A stretch of 8,680 bases of DNA from the NCBI GenBank assembly GCA_002375995.1, contig DFNI01000029.1, forward strand, positions 1,510 to 10,189, given 5' to 3'. The notes under the pieces are model-generated. The model searched no databases and had not been told where the DNA came from. It saw only the letters and a program-made list of their open reading frames with translations. The position numbers and the translations under genes were made by a program. The stretch comes from Acetothermia bacterium UBA3571 (GTDB lineage Bacteria; Bipolaricaulota; Bipolaricaulia; Bipolaricaulales; Bipolaricaulaceae). This document shows positions 1 to 5,589 of the stretch, one piece after another (within the stretch, counting starts at the first letter, position 1; each line of letters opens with the position of its first letter).

Positions 1-383
1 CCCTCCACCTTCAGGCCGCCGCTTCCCTTGAAGTAGTGGGCCTTGACGCTCCCCTCCACCTTGAGGACCCCGGCCACCTTTACCTCTTTGGCGGAGAGGC
101 CGGCCTCCACCTTGCAGGCTCCCGCCACCTGGAGGGCCTCCGCCTCCACTGGCCCCTCGAACCGGGCGGTGCCGGAGACCGCGATCTCCCTGACCCTGGC
201 TGCCCCCTGCACCTTTCCTGTCCCGGAGATCCGCAGCTCATCGGCCACGAGATCTCCTTCCACCCTCCCGGAGCCGGAGATCTTCACCGTGTGGTATTCG
301 CCCCCGGCCACCTTCCCCGCGCCGGCGATGGATACGTTCCCTCGGCGCGGGTTTCCCTTCCTCTCATCGTCGCCGAAAACCAT
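1..383 (-). CDS. Bactofilin (polymer-forming cytoskeletal protein), YhbE/YhbF-like, C-terminus off the left edge
   Basis: Reading the minus strand from ATG at 383 gives an open frame that runs off the window (127 codons seen). After a short polar N-terminus it is made of glycine/valine-rich repeats of about 20 residues: 'VSIAGAGKVAGGEY', 'VKISGSGRVEGDL', 'LRISGTGKVQGAA', 'IAVSGTARFEGPV', 'LQVAGACKVEAGL', 'VKVAGVLKVEGSV'. This periodic ISGSG-hydrophobic pattern is that of the right-handed beta-helix of bactofilins, which polymerise without nucleotide into filaments in the cytoplasm or at the membrane. The Gly-rich style resembles the Bacillus YhbE/YhbF pair rather than Caulobacter BacA. The start has an excellent ribosome binding site (GGAGGTGA, 3 bases from the ATG) and lies 3 bases after the stop of the yhbD-like gene, so the two are translationally linked. 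In Bacillus subtilis the order is yhbD-yhbE-yhbF; a second bactofilin may follow outside the window. Confidence 0.85.
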   Translation of the reverse strand, partial: MVFGDDERKGNPRRGNVSIAGAGKVAGGEYHTVKISGSGRVEGDLVADELRISGTGKVQGAARVREIAVSGTARFEGPVEAEALQVAGACKVEAGLSAKEVKVAGVLKVEGSVKAHYFKGSGGLKVE

Positions 384-386
384 GGT

Positions 387-1019
387 TCACCTCCCGATAT
401 CCCGCTTCACCCGCTCCACGAGGCGCTCCAAGTCCAACCGCAGGAGGACCTTGGCCTCGGGATCCAGCCGCAGCGGCTCTTTTCCGGAGAGGGCGAAGCT
501 TATGCGCAGGGAGATCCCCTCCCTCTCGAAGACCTTCTCCACGAGCAGCACATAGATCCCCGTGGGCGCCCGGAGGATATCTTCCGCGCTCCGCAGGAGC
601 TCCACCAGGAGCCGGGCCTGGTGTAACTTCGTTTTGTTACGCAAGGCCTCGGCCCCGGCGGCAAGCGCCACCAACTCTCCGAACGTGTAGGCCCCTTCCT
701 TCCAGAGGAGGTCCTTTCCCTCCCGGCCGATGGCGGGGATGGCGGTGGGATCAGGGTGGGTCACCTCCTCCGGGGCCGCCTCAGGCGAGAGTATGCGCAC
801 GAGCTCCTCCAGGGAGTGCTCCTCCTTCAGCCTCAGGATTTCCTCGATCCGGCGGAGGATCTTCTCCCTGGGGAAGAAGGTCTCCTGACCGGTGAAGGTG
901 GAGCGGCGGATGAACCAGGCTTCCGGGATCAGGCCCATCCGCTTCCACCGGTACAGCTGCCCGTAGGAGATCCCGGTCAACTGGAGCACCTCTTTTTTGG
1001 AGATGAGCTCCTCACTCAT
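387..1019 (-). CDS. yhbD: YhbD-like DUF4004 protein with MerR-type N-terminal helix-turn-helix
   Basis: A 210-aa protein. Residues 1-55 ('LISKKEVLQLTGISYGQLYR', then WKRMGLIPE, STFTGQETFFP) match the DUF4004/YhbD signature as I remember it: a MerR-like winged helix that reads 'ISYGQLYRWKR.GLIPE.W'. Residues 55-85 are charged and helical, like the linker of MerR regulators. The C-terminal part (about 90-210) is helical, ends in 'DLERLVERVKRDIGR', and has no recognisable ligand domain. In Bacillus the gene heads the yhbD-yhbE-yhbF bactofilin operon, and the same order is kept here with a bactofilin 3 bases downstream. The ATG overlaps the end of the small upstream gene by 8 bases (ATGAGTGA), so translation is probably coupled. 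A plausible role is DNA-binding control of its own operon: an inverted repeat in the promoter spacer recurs inside this coding region at 621-642. DNA binding is inferred from the fold only. Confidence 0.87.
   Translation of the reverse strand: MSEELISKKEVLQLTGISYGQLYRWKRMGLIPEAWFIRRSTFTGQETFFPREKILRRIEEILRLKEEHSLEELVRILSPEAAPEEVTHPDPTAIPAIGREGKDLLWKEGAYTFGELVALAAGAEALRNKTKLHQARLLVELLRSAEDILRAPTGIYVLLVEKVFEREGISLRISFALSGKEPLRLDPEAKVLLRLDLERLVERVKRDIGR
621..642. promoter_or_regulatory. Second copy of the operator-like inverted repeat, inside the yhbD-like gene
   Basis: The plus strand reads GTGTAAC-N8-GTTACGC, identical in both 7-base arms and in spacing to the repeat in the operon promoter at 1237-1258; the 8 central bases differ. 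It sits in the coding region of the yhbD-like gene (codons for R-N-K-T-K-L-H). The centre-to-centre distance to the promoter copy is about 616 bp, which would suit an auxiliary operator acting by DNA looping or as a roadblock. Function is inferred; only the sequence match is seen. Confidence 0.55.
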
Positions 1020-1215
1020 GGTTCAGGGCCCACCGGACGATCCCTTCAATCTCCGCGGGGGAAAGCCCTTGGCGCTTGGCCTTACGTACAAGCTGCATGA
1101 GCTTCCGGGTTACCTTAGGGCTCTTGGGCATTGGCCAGCGGTGTTTCATCTTCCACTCCAGCTCCCGCGCCCGCTGGATTTCCAATGCTGCCCACCAACA
1201 GTTGTTTCCGAGCAT
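1012..1215 (-). CDS. Small basic tryptophan-rich protein, first gene of the bactofilin operon
   Basis: A 67-aa protein of unknown family. Its reality is supported by position: it follows the promoter at 1236-1264, has an ideal ribosome binding site (AAGGAGG, 5 bases before the ATG), and its stop overlaps the start of the yhbD-like gene by 8 bases. The N-terminus carries Cys6-Trp7-Trp8 and further Trp at 21 and 27, with Trp62 near the end: five tryptophans in 67 residues. The middle is strongly basic ('SPKVTRKLMQLVRKAKRQG') and the end ('LSPAEIEGIVRWALNHE') looks like a helical hairpin. There is no signal peptide or membrane segment. It could be a small nucleic-acid-binding or partner protein acting with the yhbD-like regulator. 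I do not recognise a homologue and give no function. Confidence 0.65.
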   Translation of the reverse strand: MLGNNCWWAALEIQRARELEWKMKHRWPMPKSPKVTRKLMQLVRKAKRQGLSPAEIEGIVRWALNHE

Positions 1216-1235
1216 CCTGACCTCCTTCGGAAGCT

Positions 1236-1264
1236 AGTGTAACACTGTGATGTTACGCTGTCAA
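1236..1264 (-). promoter_or_regulatory. Sigma70-type promoter of the bactofilin operon
   Basis: On the minus strand a perfect -35 box TTGACA (1264-1259) is followed after exactly 17 bp by TACACT (1241-1236), which matches 4 of 6 bases of TATAAT. The predicted transcript would start near 1229, giving a leader of about 14 bases that contains just the AAGGAGG ribosome binding site before the ATG at 1215. The promoter lies 42 bp past the stop of the nucleoside kinase gene. I see no clear terminator between them, so read-through is also possible. Confidence 0.7.
1237..1258. promoter_or_regulatory. Operator-like inverted repeat filling the promoter spacer
   Basis: The plus strand reads GTGTAAC-N8-GTTACGC; the inner core GTAACA-N6-TGTTAC is a perfect dyad. 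It begins right after the -35 box, fills the 17-bp spacer and covers five of the six -10 bases, so a bound protein would block RNA polymerase. MerR-family proteins bind in promoter spacers, and the second gene of this operon has a MerR-type helix-turn-helix. The 17-bp spacer, not the 19-20 bp of classical MerR-activated promoters, favours repression. The binder is inferred, not shown. Confidence 0.65.
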
Positions 1265-1306
1265 GGGAGGAGCCCCTGGGCCACAAGGATCTCCGTTGTA
1301 AACGAA

Positions 1307-3025
1307 TTAGCGGCGCAGGGCCCGCTCGAATGGACTCGGGAAATAGTCCCGCAGGATCGACCCCCCGATGAATTCCCTCAGTATCGATACTTGGGGAACC
1401 TCCTGGCCGGAATAGGGCGTCACCCACCGCAGAAGCCCCAGCAGCCTCTCGGCCTCGATGCGGTGCCTCGGGTCCCGGACCTCCAAAAGCAGGGGCTCCG
1501 CCCGCGGCCGAAGCACCGCCCACTCGTACGCCAGGGCCGAATTGAACATCACGTCTGCCCTCCCCTGGTATGGAAAGATGAAGCGCTTTTCGCCGCGGCG
1601 GACGTTTCCCCACATCCTTAACGTGTCCTCAGCGTTGTATCCCCTGAAGGCCGCGTCCCGCACGATCCGGCGGATGAGCCGGGTATCGGTGGTGGGAATC
1701 CGGTTGAGCTCATCCAGGTTCAACTGCGTCAGCGCGGAAACGTAAATCTTGAAGGCGTTCTCCCCCAACTCCCCCGGCAACACCACGGGGTTCAGGCAGT
1801 GGATCCCCTCTACCAACAGGATCCCGTCCCGGCCCAGCCTAAGTTGCGGTCCGCGCTCCCTCTTCCCGGTAACGAAGTTAAACCGGGGAAGCTGCACCTC
1901 CTTCCCCTGAAGGAGATCTCCCATGTGTCGCTGGAAAAGCTCGAGATCAACGGCTTTTACGTCGTCGAAATCATCGATTCCCCGCCGCTCCATCTCCTCC
2001 CGGGGGAAGAAGTAATCATCCAGGGAAATGGGATAAGGCCGTAGCCCTTGGGAAATGAGCTGGACGCACAGGCGCTTGGTAAAGGTGGTCTTGCCCGAGG
2101 CGGAGGGCCCGGCGATGAGGACGATGCGGCGCCGCTCTAGAGGGAGCTCGGCGATCTCCTCTGCGATGCGGACGATCTTCTCCTGGTGCAAGGCCTCGGA
2201 GACCAGGATGATTTCGCGGATCCTACCGTCGCCAATGGCCCTGTTGATGGAGCGCACATCCTGGAGCCCCAGAAGCTCCAACCACCGGCCGTATTCCTCG
2301 AACACCTGCCAAAGCGCGGTGTAGTCCTCCACCGGGGAAAGCTCGGTGGGGCGCTCCCGACGCGGAAAGCGCAGGATGAATCCTCGGTGATATGGGCTCA
2401 ACGCGAAAAAACGGAGATAACCAGCCGACGGGGCCATGGGGCCGAAGAAATAATCCTGTACCTTGCCCAAACGGTATAACGGGATTTGGGACTCATGTGA
2501 GTTGGAGAGGATGAGCTCCGCCTTGGTCCTCTTTCCCTGGGCCGCGAGCGCCCGGGCCGCATCCGCGGCGGGAAGAACCGTCTTTTCAATGGGAACATCG
2601 GCCTCCACGAACTCCCGCATCTTCGACTCAAGGAGCGAGAGTTCCGCCAGTGTAAAGGGTTCACGGTCTACGACCCAGCAGTAATACCCCCCGAAGGGCA
2701 CCGAATGGTCCACCACGATCCGGGTTCCTGGGAAGAGTTCCTCCACCGCGGCGGCCAAAAGGAGTACCAGGGATCGGGTGTAAATTCTGATTCCTTCCGA
2801 GTCGGTGATGAACACAGGTCTGACTTCGAGATCGCGCTCGACAGGGGTGGAGAGCTCTAGTAATTTCCCATCCGTTATCCCGGCGATGAAAGGGATGGGG
2901 GCATCGGGAAAGGCGGCCCGGAGGAATTCCTCCAGCTTGGTCCCCACCGGCCCCTCGAAGATGCGGCCATCGCTCAACCGCACCTGGGCGGTGCTCCGCG
3001 GCCCCGAAGGGTAAACTTTGGCCAT
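1307..3025 (-). CDS. Nucleoside (uridine-type) kinase with N-terminal TGS and ThrRS-like domains
   Basis: A 572-aa protein of the family usually annotated 'nucleoside kinase' or uridine kinase-like. Residues 14-72 form a TGS-like domain ('VRLSDGRIFEGPVGTKLEEF'). Residues 80-235 resemble the second additional domain of threonyl-tRNA synthetase ('VDHSVPFGGYYC' near 105-116, later 'GPMAPSAGYLRFFAL'). Residues 300-520 are the phosphoribulokinase/uridine kinase P-loop domain: Walker A GPSASGKTT (306-314), 'SLDDYFFPREEM' (334-345), 'FNFVTGKR' and 'LLVEGIHCLNP' (403-413). Length and domain order fit the family, so it looks complete. The reaction is probably ATP-dependent phosphorylation of a nucleoside in the cytoplasm; the exact substrate and the job of the ThrRS-like part cannot be read from sequence. 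It stands alone, upstream of and in the same direction as the bactofilin operon. No Shine-Dalgarno is seen; a TACAAT box lies 11 bases before the ATG. Confidence 0.9.
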   Translation of the reverse strand: MAKVYPSGPRSTAQVRLSDGRIFEGPVGTKLEEFLRAAFPDAPIPFIAGITDGKLLELSTPVERDLEVRPVFITDSEGIRIYTRSLVLLLAAAVEELFPGTRIVVDHSVPFGGYYCWVVDREPFTLAELSLLESKMREFVEADVPIEKTVLPAADAARALAAQGKRTKAELILSNSHESQIPLYRLGKVQDYFFGPMAPSAGYLRFFALSPYHRGFILRFPRRERPTELSPVEDYTALWQVFEEYGRWLELLGLQDVRSINRAIGDGRIREIILVSEALHQEKIVRIAEEIAELPLERRRIVLIAGPSASGKTTFTKRLCVQLISQGLRPYPISLDDYFFPREEMERRGIDDFDDVKAVDLELFQRHMGDLLQGKEVQLPRFNFVTGKRERGPQLRLGRDGILLVEGIHCLNPVVLPGELGENAFKIYVSALTQLNLDELNRIPTTDTRLIRRIVRDAAFRGYNAEDTLRMWGNVRRGEKRFIFPYQGRADVMFNSALAYEWAVLRPRAEPLLLEVRDPRHRIEAERLLGLLRWVTPYSGQEVPQVSILREFIGGSILRDYFPSPFERALRR

Positions 3026-3036
3026 GGGAATTTTCC

Positions 3037-3065
3037 ATTGTACGCTGGTTTGTCTCCGATTCCAG
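3037..3065 (-). promoter_or_regulatory. Candidate promoter of the nucleoside kinase gene, nearly leaderless
   Basis: Minus strand: TACAAT at 3042-3037 (5 of 6 bases of the -10 consensus) with a weak -35 (CTGGAA, 3065-3060) at 17 bp. Transcription would begin about 5 bases before the ATG at 3025, leaving no room for a Shine-Dalgarno. This would explain why none is seen. Confidence 0.4.
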
Positions 3066-3075
3066 CGGCGGCTGA

Positions 3076-3210
3076 GCTCTTGGCTGGGATTTGCTTCCTA
3101 AGACTTGTTGGAACGCGCTCTCGGATGAAGCGAACTACACTTCGCTGTGGACTCAGCGTGTTGCAAAAACTAGGTTGATAGGCGAGCCAGTCAAGGAGAG
3201 AACAGGGTGA
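3076..3210 (+). other. Open 44-codon segment ending on the start of the decayed protease gene; possible gene remnant
   Basis: Plus-strand frame from 3076 is open without a good start until TGA at 3208-3210, which overlaps the GTG start (3207-3209) of the protease pseudogene. The end reads 'SDEANYTSLWTQRVAKTRLI' then GEPVKERTG. I recognise no family. The stop/start overlap would suit the tail of a former upstream operon partner, but an open stretch of this size can arise by chance, and overlapping frames are open too. Confidence 0.2.
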
Positions 3211-3544
3211 AGATACTCCTGTTATGGAGGGACAGTACGGGGAGGAGCGGGGCAGGTCTCTTATCGATAGCGGCGTCACTTACACACTTTTTCCGGAGCG
3301 GTCTGTCGGAAGCTCGATTTCTCCCCAAGCGGGAACACTCCGTGTTGGCGGGTGGGCGCGCGGTCACACGGTAGGTCTCCGAACGCTATATCGCCTGCCC
3401 CCAGGGGGAGAGGCACACCCCTGTGACTTGGACGATCTCGGAGACAAGGAGGCGCGTCTGGGGGTGGTGATCCTCCAGATCCTGGGCCTGGTATTTGCCC
3501 CCTTCACGAGGACGCTTGAGCCAATGCGGATGTCGCTCGTCTAA
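3207..3544 (+). pseudogene. Decayed clan AA (retropepsin-like) aspartic protease
   Basis: The parts of this family can be followed across shifting frames. GTG at 3207, with a ribosome binding site AAGGAGAG, begins 'VKILLLWRDSTG'. The frame then changes to 'RSLIDSGVTYTLFPERSV', which holds the catalytic D-S-G (codons 3266-3274) in the form seen in small bacterial clan AA proteases (V.T/SGAT.T.LP). The frame changes again to 'VLAGGRAVTR', is broken by TAG at 3372-3374, goes on as 'VSERYIACPQGERHTPVTW', and returns to the earlier frame for 'LDDLGDKEARLGVVILQILG' then LVFAPFTRTLEPM. That last block is the conserved 'LLGV.TLE.LGL..DP' C-terminus. At least three frame changes plus a stop make a functional product unlikely, although one frame is open from 3224 to 3544. 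Intact relatives are single-domain soluble proteins of about 110-120 residues, of unknown substrate. Sequencing error is unlikely to explain so many breaks. Confidence 0.7.
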
Positions 3545-3564
3545 CCAGAGTGTTTGTACTCTGG
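3545..3564 (+). terminator. Hairpin immediately after the decayed protease gene
   Basis: CCAGAGT (3545-3551), 6-base loop, ACTCTGG (3558-3564) begins at the first base after the TAA of the pseudogene. The downstream bases (CCTTATCTT) are only moderately T-rich. It may be the old gene's terminator; it could also be chance. Confidence 0.35.
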
Positions 3565-3708
3565 CCTTATCTTGAGATGGAATCGACCGAGCTTGTGCTC
3601 CGCCACCCGCTGGGAGGTCCCGAGAGCACGGCCGCGCTCGGGGGGCGACCGAGTCGAATCAAAAATGCTTTTTTGACCGAAAGTCCAAACTGTGAAAGGA
3701 AGTTAAGG

Positions 3709-3970
3709 GTGCGTTTAATTATGATTCGGAGACCGATATATTCTTACACTGGCCTCCGAAGCGGGCACAGTAGTGTAGAATCGGGGGGAAATCGCCCCCA
3801 GCTTCGTTCTGAACTTTGACGCCGCGGGAAAGGTAGCGATAGAGATCGAGGATGCCAGCCGGGAAGCGGAGCTCGACCGGCTGAAACTTTCAGCCCTGCC
3901 CTTGCAGGATCTTCTGGTGCCCACACCAATTCCCAAGGCCCTTTTTGTTTGTTCGCCAGTATGGGGATAG
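3709..3970 (+). pseudogene. Decayed DUF2283 protein gene
   Basis: An AAGGAAG ribosome binding site precedes GTG at 3709. One base out of that frame, 3711-3773 reads 'AFNYDSETDIFLHWPPKRAQ' and a TAG stop. This matches the DUF2283 opening ('.YDPETD.LYI'). From 3779 a second frame reads 'GEIAPSFVLNFDAAGKVAIE' then IEDASRE, the hallmark DUF2283 core ('E..PGVVLDFDA.GKVVGIEI.DAS'), and stays open to TAG at 3968-3970 with the tail 'ELDRLKLSALPLQDLL'. The core has lost one residue (GKVA for GKVVA/GKVVG). So there is one shift near the start, another near 3771-3779, and at least one small deletion. DUF2283 proteins are small soluble proteins of unclear role, sometimes found beside DUF4258 in toxin-antitoxin-like pairs; I see no DUF4258 here. 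Homologous sequence surely reaches about 3900; the real end is uncertain. Confidence 0.7.
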
Positions 3971-4330
3971 GTTCTTGCAGCGGTGGCGGGGACGGCCCGG
4001 AGTGAATTCAGGCTCCTTTGCAGATGTAACAACCTGCTTAAGTTGTGGCGAGCAATGAAGGCAGAGGGATAGCGAGGCCGGTAGTGAGCTGGGAGCCCCT
4101 ACTCTAGGTTGGAGTGAAGGGAGGGATCCCCGGGGTGGTAACACCGTGAGGCGGCTGTATTTTCACGCATCCGGATTTCCTCTCACTTAATCCAAACAGC
4201 TTTGCGCGGCTAGTTCTTCTGTTAATCCCCTTGCCACCGCATGGCCCATTAGGCGAGGGAAACGAAACGGCGCCCAATGTGCCCCCTATATGCCTGATAA
4301 ACGGGGGCAATCGCCGTGTTCGAGATGCTG
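3971..4330. other. About 360 bases with no recognisable gene
   Basis: I read all six frames and found only short, unconvincing open segments. No tRNA, rRNA, known riboswitch or CRISPR pattern is visible. A small GGTG-GTAA-CACC hairpin lies near 4135-4146. The stretch follows two pseudogenes and is probably further decayed coding sequence, or it may hide an unknown RNA. Confidence 0.4.
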
Positions 4331-4331
4331 A

Positions 4332-4360
4332 AAAGGAGGGGGAGGCCTAGGCCTCCCCCC
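4332..4360 (-). terminator. Rho-independent-type terminator of the propeller gene
   Basis: A perfect 22-bp palindrome, arms GGGGGAGGCC and GGCCTCCCCC around TA (4338-4359), begins 25 bases past the stop of the minus-strand gene. Read on the minus strand it is followed by TCCTTTTC, a short T tract. The inner bases must stay unpaired as a small loop, leaving a stem of about 8-9 GC-rich pairs. Confidence 0.65.
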
Positions 4361-4384
4361 CGTCACCCGTTACGCGTTACGGCC

Positions 4385-5500
4385 TCAGGGAATGAGCTCG
4401 AAAAGCAAGAAGAGGTTCCGCTGGGGAGGGTTGTAGTTGTTGTCGCTGGCGAGGATCAAAGAGGGGTTTCCGGTGGGGAGCGTGGGGCCGAAGGTGATGG
4501 ATTCGATGTTGTCCGGCTTAACCGGTATATCGGAGAGCTCGGGGATCGCCGAAATCCGTAAAAGCAGGGTCTTCTCCACCGCCTTCCCGGTGAAGGGGTA
4601 GGGCAGGGCCTCTAGGTCCTTCACGTCGTCGGCCCCCTCTAAGCTGACCCCGAAGACCTTGATGTCGTTCCCCACGCCGCTGGAGTAGGCCCGTTCCACT
4701 GCAAACAGGTCGTATTCCGGCACGATGTGCTTGACGTAGAGCATCGCCACCACGCCGTTGTCGGCGTACTTGCCCTTGGGGGCGGCGAAGATGGGCTCGG
4801 TGATGTAGACGTATTCGGCTACTTCGGTGGGCTCATCGCCGGAGAGGTCGTACTGGACGATCCGCACCTGGGTCCCATGTTCGGGGGTAGACATGGGCCC
4901 GTCCTGGACCAGGGCCTGCTCGTTGGCGAAAAAGAGGGTCTTCCCGTCCGGGGAGAGGGCCATGGCCTCGAACGCCAAGTTCCTGCGCACCCCTTTGCCC
5001 TCGGCGGGGATGAACTTATCCGGCACCGGAATTTCGGAAAGCATCACCCCGTCCAGGGCGAAGATCCGGATCCAGGGTACGTTCTCGAGGTCCCTCTCCG
5101 AGGAGATGATGAGCTTTCGGTCCGGGGTGAGGAGCACCTCCTCGGCGTCCACCTCTCCCGGCCCATAGGGCTGCACGCCCGGGGTTTCGGGATCGGAGTC
5201 GAGGAAGACCACGGAAACGACCTTCACGCCGTAGATGCCGCAACAGCCCGTTTCGATATTGAGGAGATAGAGCCTCCCGGCCACGCCCTCCTCGGGGTCC
5301 TTGCCACGGTTGTCGCAGATCCCGTAGTAGATCCCGAGGTCGGGGTTGTAGGCGAGCCCGGAGATCTCCCCCACGGGCATGGTGCCAAACCACCAATCCT
5401 CGGTCTTGATCTCATAAGATCCCAGAAACTTTAGCTCTACTGCTCCCGCTGCGACCCAAAATCCGACGAGCACCACAAGTACCCAAGCCTTTCCTCTCAT
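4385..5500 (-). CDS. Exported phytase-like / esterase-like beta-propeller protein
   Basis: A 371-aa protein that starts with a signal peptide: basic MRGK, hydrophobic core to about residue 17, then a likely signal peptidase I site at A-G-A before VELKF. There is no lipobox cysteine. The mature part carries the repeated blocks of the 'phytase-like / esterase-like activity of phytase' family (PF13449): 'EISGLAYNPDLGIYYGICDN', 'DAEEVLLTPDRKLIISSE', 'FEAMALSPDGKTLFFANEQA', 'DNIESITFGPTLPTGNPSLI' then LASDNNYNP. These are blades of a secreted or cell-surface propeller; the acidic E/D and N residues in the blocks probably bind metal. Despite the name, family members are mostly of unknown substrate, and phytase activity should not be assumed. 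The start has a strong ribosome binding site (AAGGAGG, 6 bases). The gene is alone on its strand, divergent from tsaD, and ends in a hairpin terminator. Confidence 0.85.
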   Translation of the reverse strand: MRGKAWVLVVLVGFWVAAGAVELKFLGSYEIKTEDWWFGTMPVGEISGLAYNPDLGIYYGICDNRGKDPEEGVAGRLYLLNIETGCCGIYGVKVVSVVFLDSDPETPGVQPYGPGEVDAEEVLLTPDRKLIISSERDLENVPWIRIFALDGVMLSEIPVPDKFIPAEGKGVRRNLAFEAMALSPDGKTLFFANEQALVQDGPMSTPEHGTQVRIVQYDLSGDEPTEVAEYVYITEPIFAAPKGKYADNGVVAMLYVKHIVPEYDLFAVERAYSSGVGNDIKVFGVSLEGADDVKDLEALPYPFTGKAVEKTLLLRISAIPELSDIPVKPDNIESITFGPTLPTGNPSLILASDNNYNPPQRNLFLLFELIP

Positions 5501-5512
5501 TTCGGCCTCCTT

Positions 5513-5529
5513 TTTCGAGTAGTTCGAAA
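5513..5529. promoter_or_regulatory. Inverted repeat TTTCGA-N5-TCGAAA just before the propeller gene's ribosome binding site
   Basis: Perfect 6-base arms 12-28 bases upstream of the ATG at 5500, touching the AAGGAGG. It could be an operator, or an mRNA hairpin that affects ribosome access. A possible -10 (TAGATT, 5537-5532 on the minus strand) lies beside it. Confidence 0.35.
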
Positions 5530-5546
5530 TCTACTTTGGGGACTGA

Positions 5547-5571
5547 GGGTGCCCTCGTCAAGGGGACACCC
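5547..5571. repeat. Imperfect palindrome in the divergent intergenic region
   Basis: GGGTGCCCT (5547-5555), loop CGTCA, AGGGGACACCC (5561-5571): nine pairs with a 2-base bulge. The minus strand reads TTGACG (a possible -35) across its loop. It lies between the propeller gene and tsaD and could bind a regulator of either. Confidence 0.3.
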
Positions 5572-5583
5572 GAGAAAAGAGGT

Positions 5584-5589
5584 TAAAAT
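5584..5589 (+). promoter_or_regulatory. -10 box of an apparently leaderless tsaD promoter
   Basis: TAAAAT ends 8 bases before the ATG at 5598, so transcription would start at or next to the start codon. No Shine-Dalgarno lies at a workable distance and no good -35 is seen at 16-18 bp. The spacing is that of known bacterial leaderless genes. Confidence 0.45.

Noticed and set aside
36..626. Long plus-strand open frames opposite the bactofilin and yhbD-like genes
   Set aside because: They are antisense to genes with clear family signatures and ribosome binding sites; their composition (Pro/Gly/Leu/His-rich) is that of shadow frames in GC-rich DNA.
1012..1258. Classical MerR-activated promoter with an over-long spacer
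   Set aside because: The spacer is 17 bp, not 19-20 bp, so the activation-by-twisting model is not supported; repression fits better.
3630..3665. tRNA-like 'GAGTCGAATC' resembling a T-arm
   Set aside because: The T-loop lacks the required TTC, and no acceptor stem, D-arm or anticodon arm can be built around it.
3985..4200. Possible decayed TnpB (IS200/IS605) C-terminal tail
   Set aside because: A plus-strand frame has 'ADVTTCLSCGE' and later 'EAGSELG', which recall the variable tail of some TnpB proteins, but no zinc ribbon, RuvC motif or element end is visible. Too weak to call.
4362..4381. GTTACGC/GTTAC near 4369-4380 as a third operator copy
   Set aside because: It contains direct repeats of GTTAC but no inverted arm at the right spacing, and lies next to a terminator rather than a promoter.
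4727..5434. 235-codon plus-strand frame inside the propeller gene
   Set aside because: Antisense shadow of a gene with signal peptide, strong ribosome binding site and family blocks.
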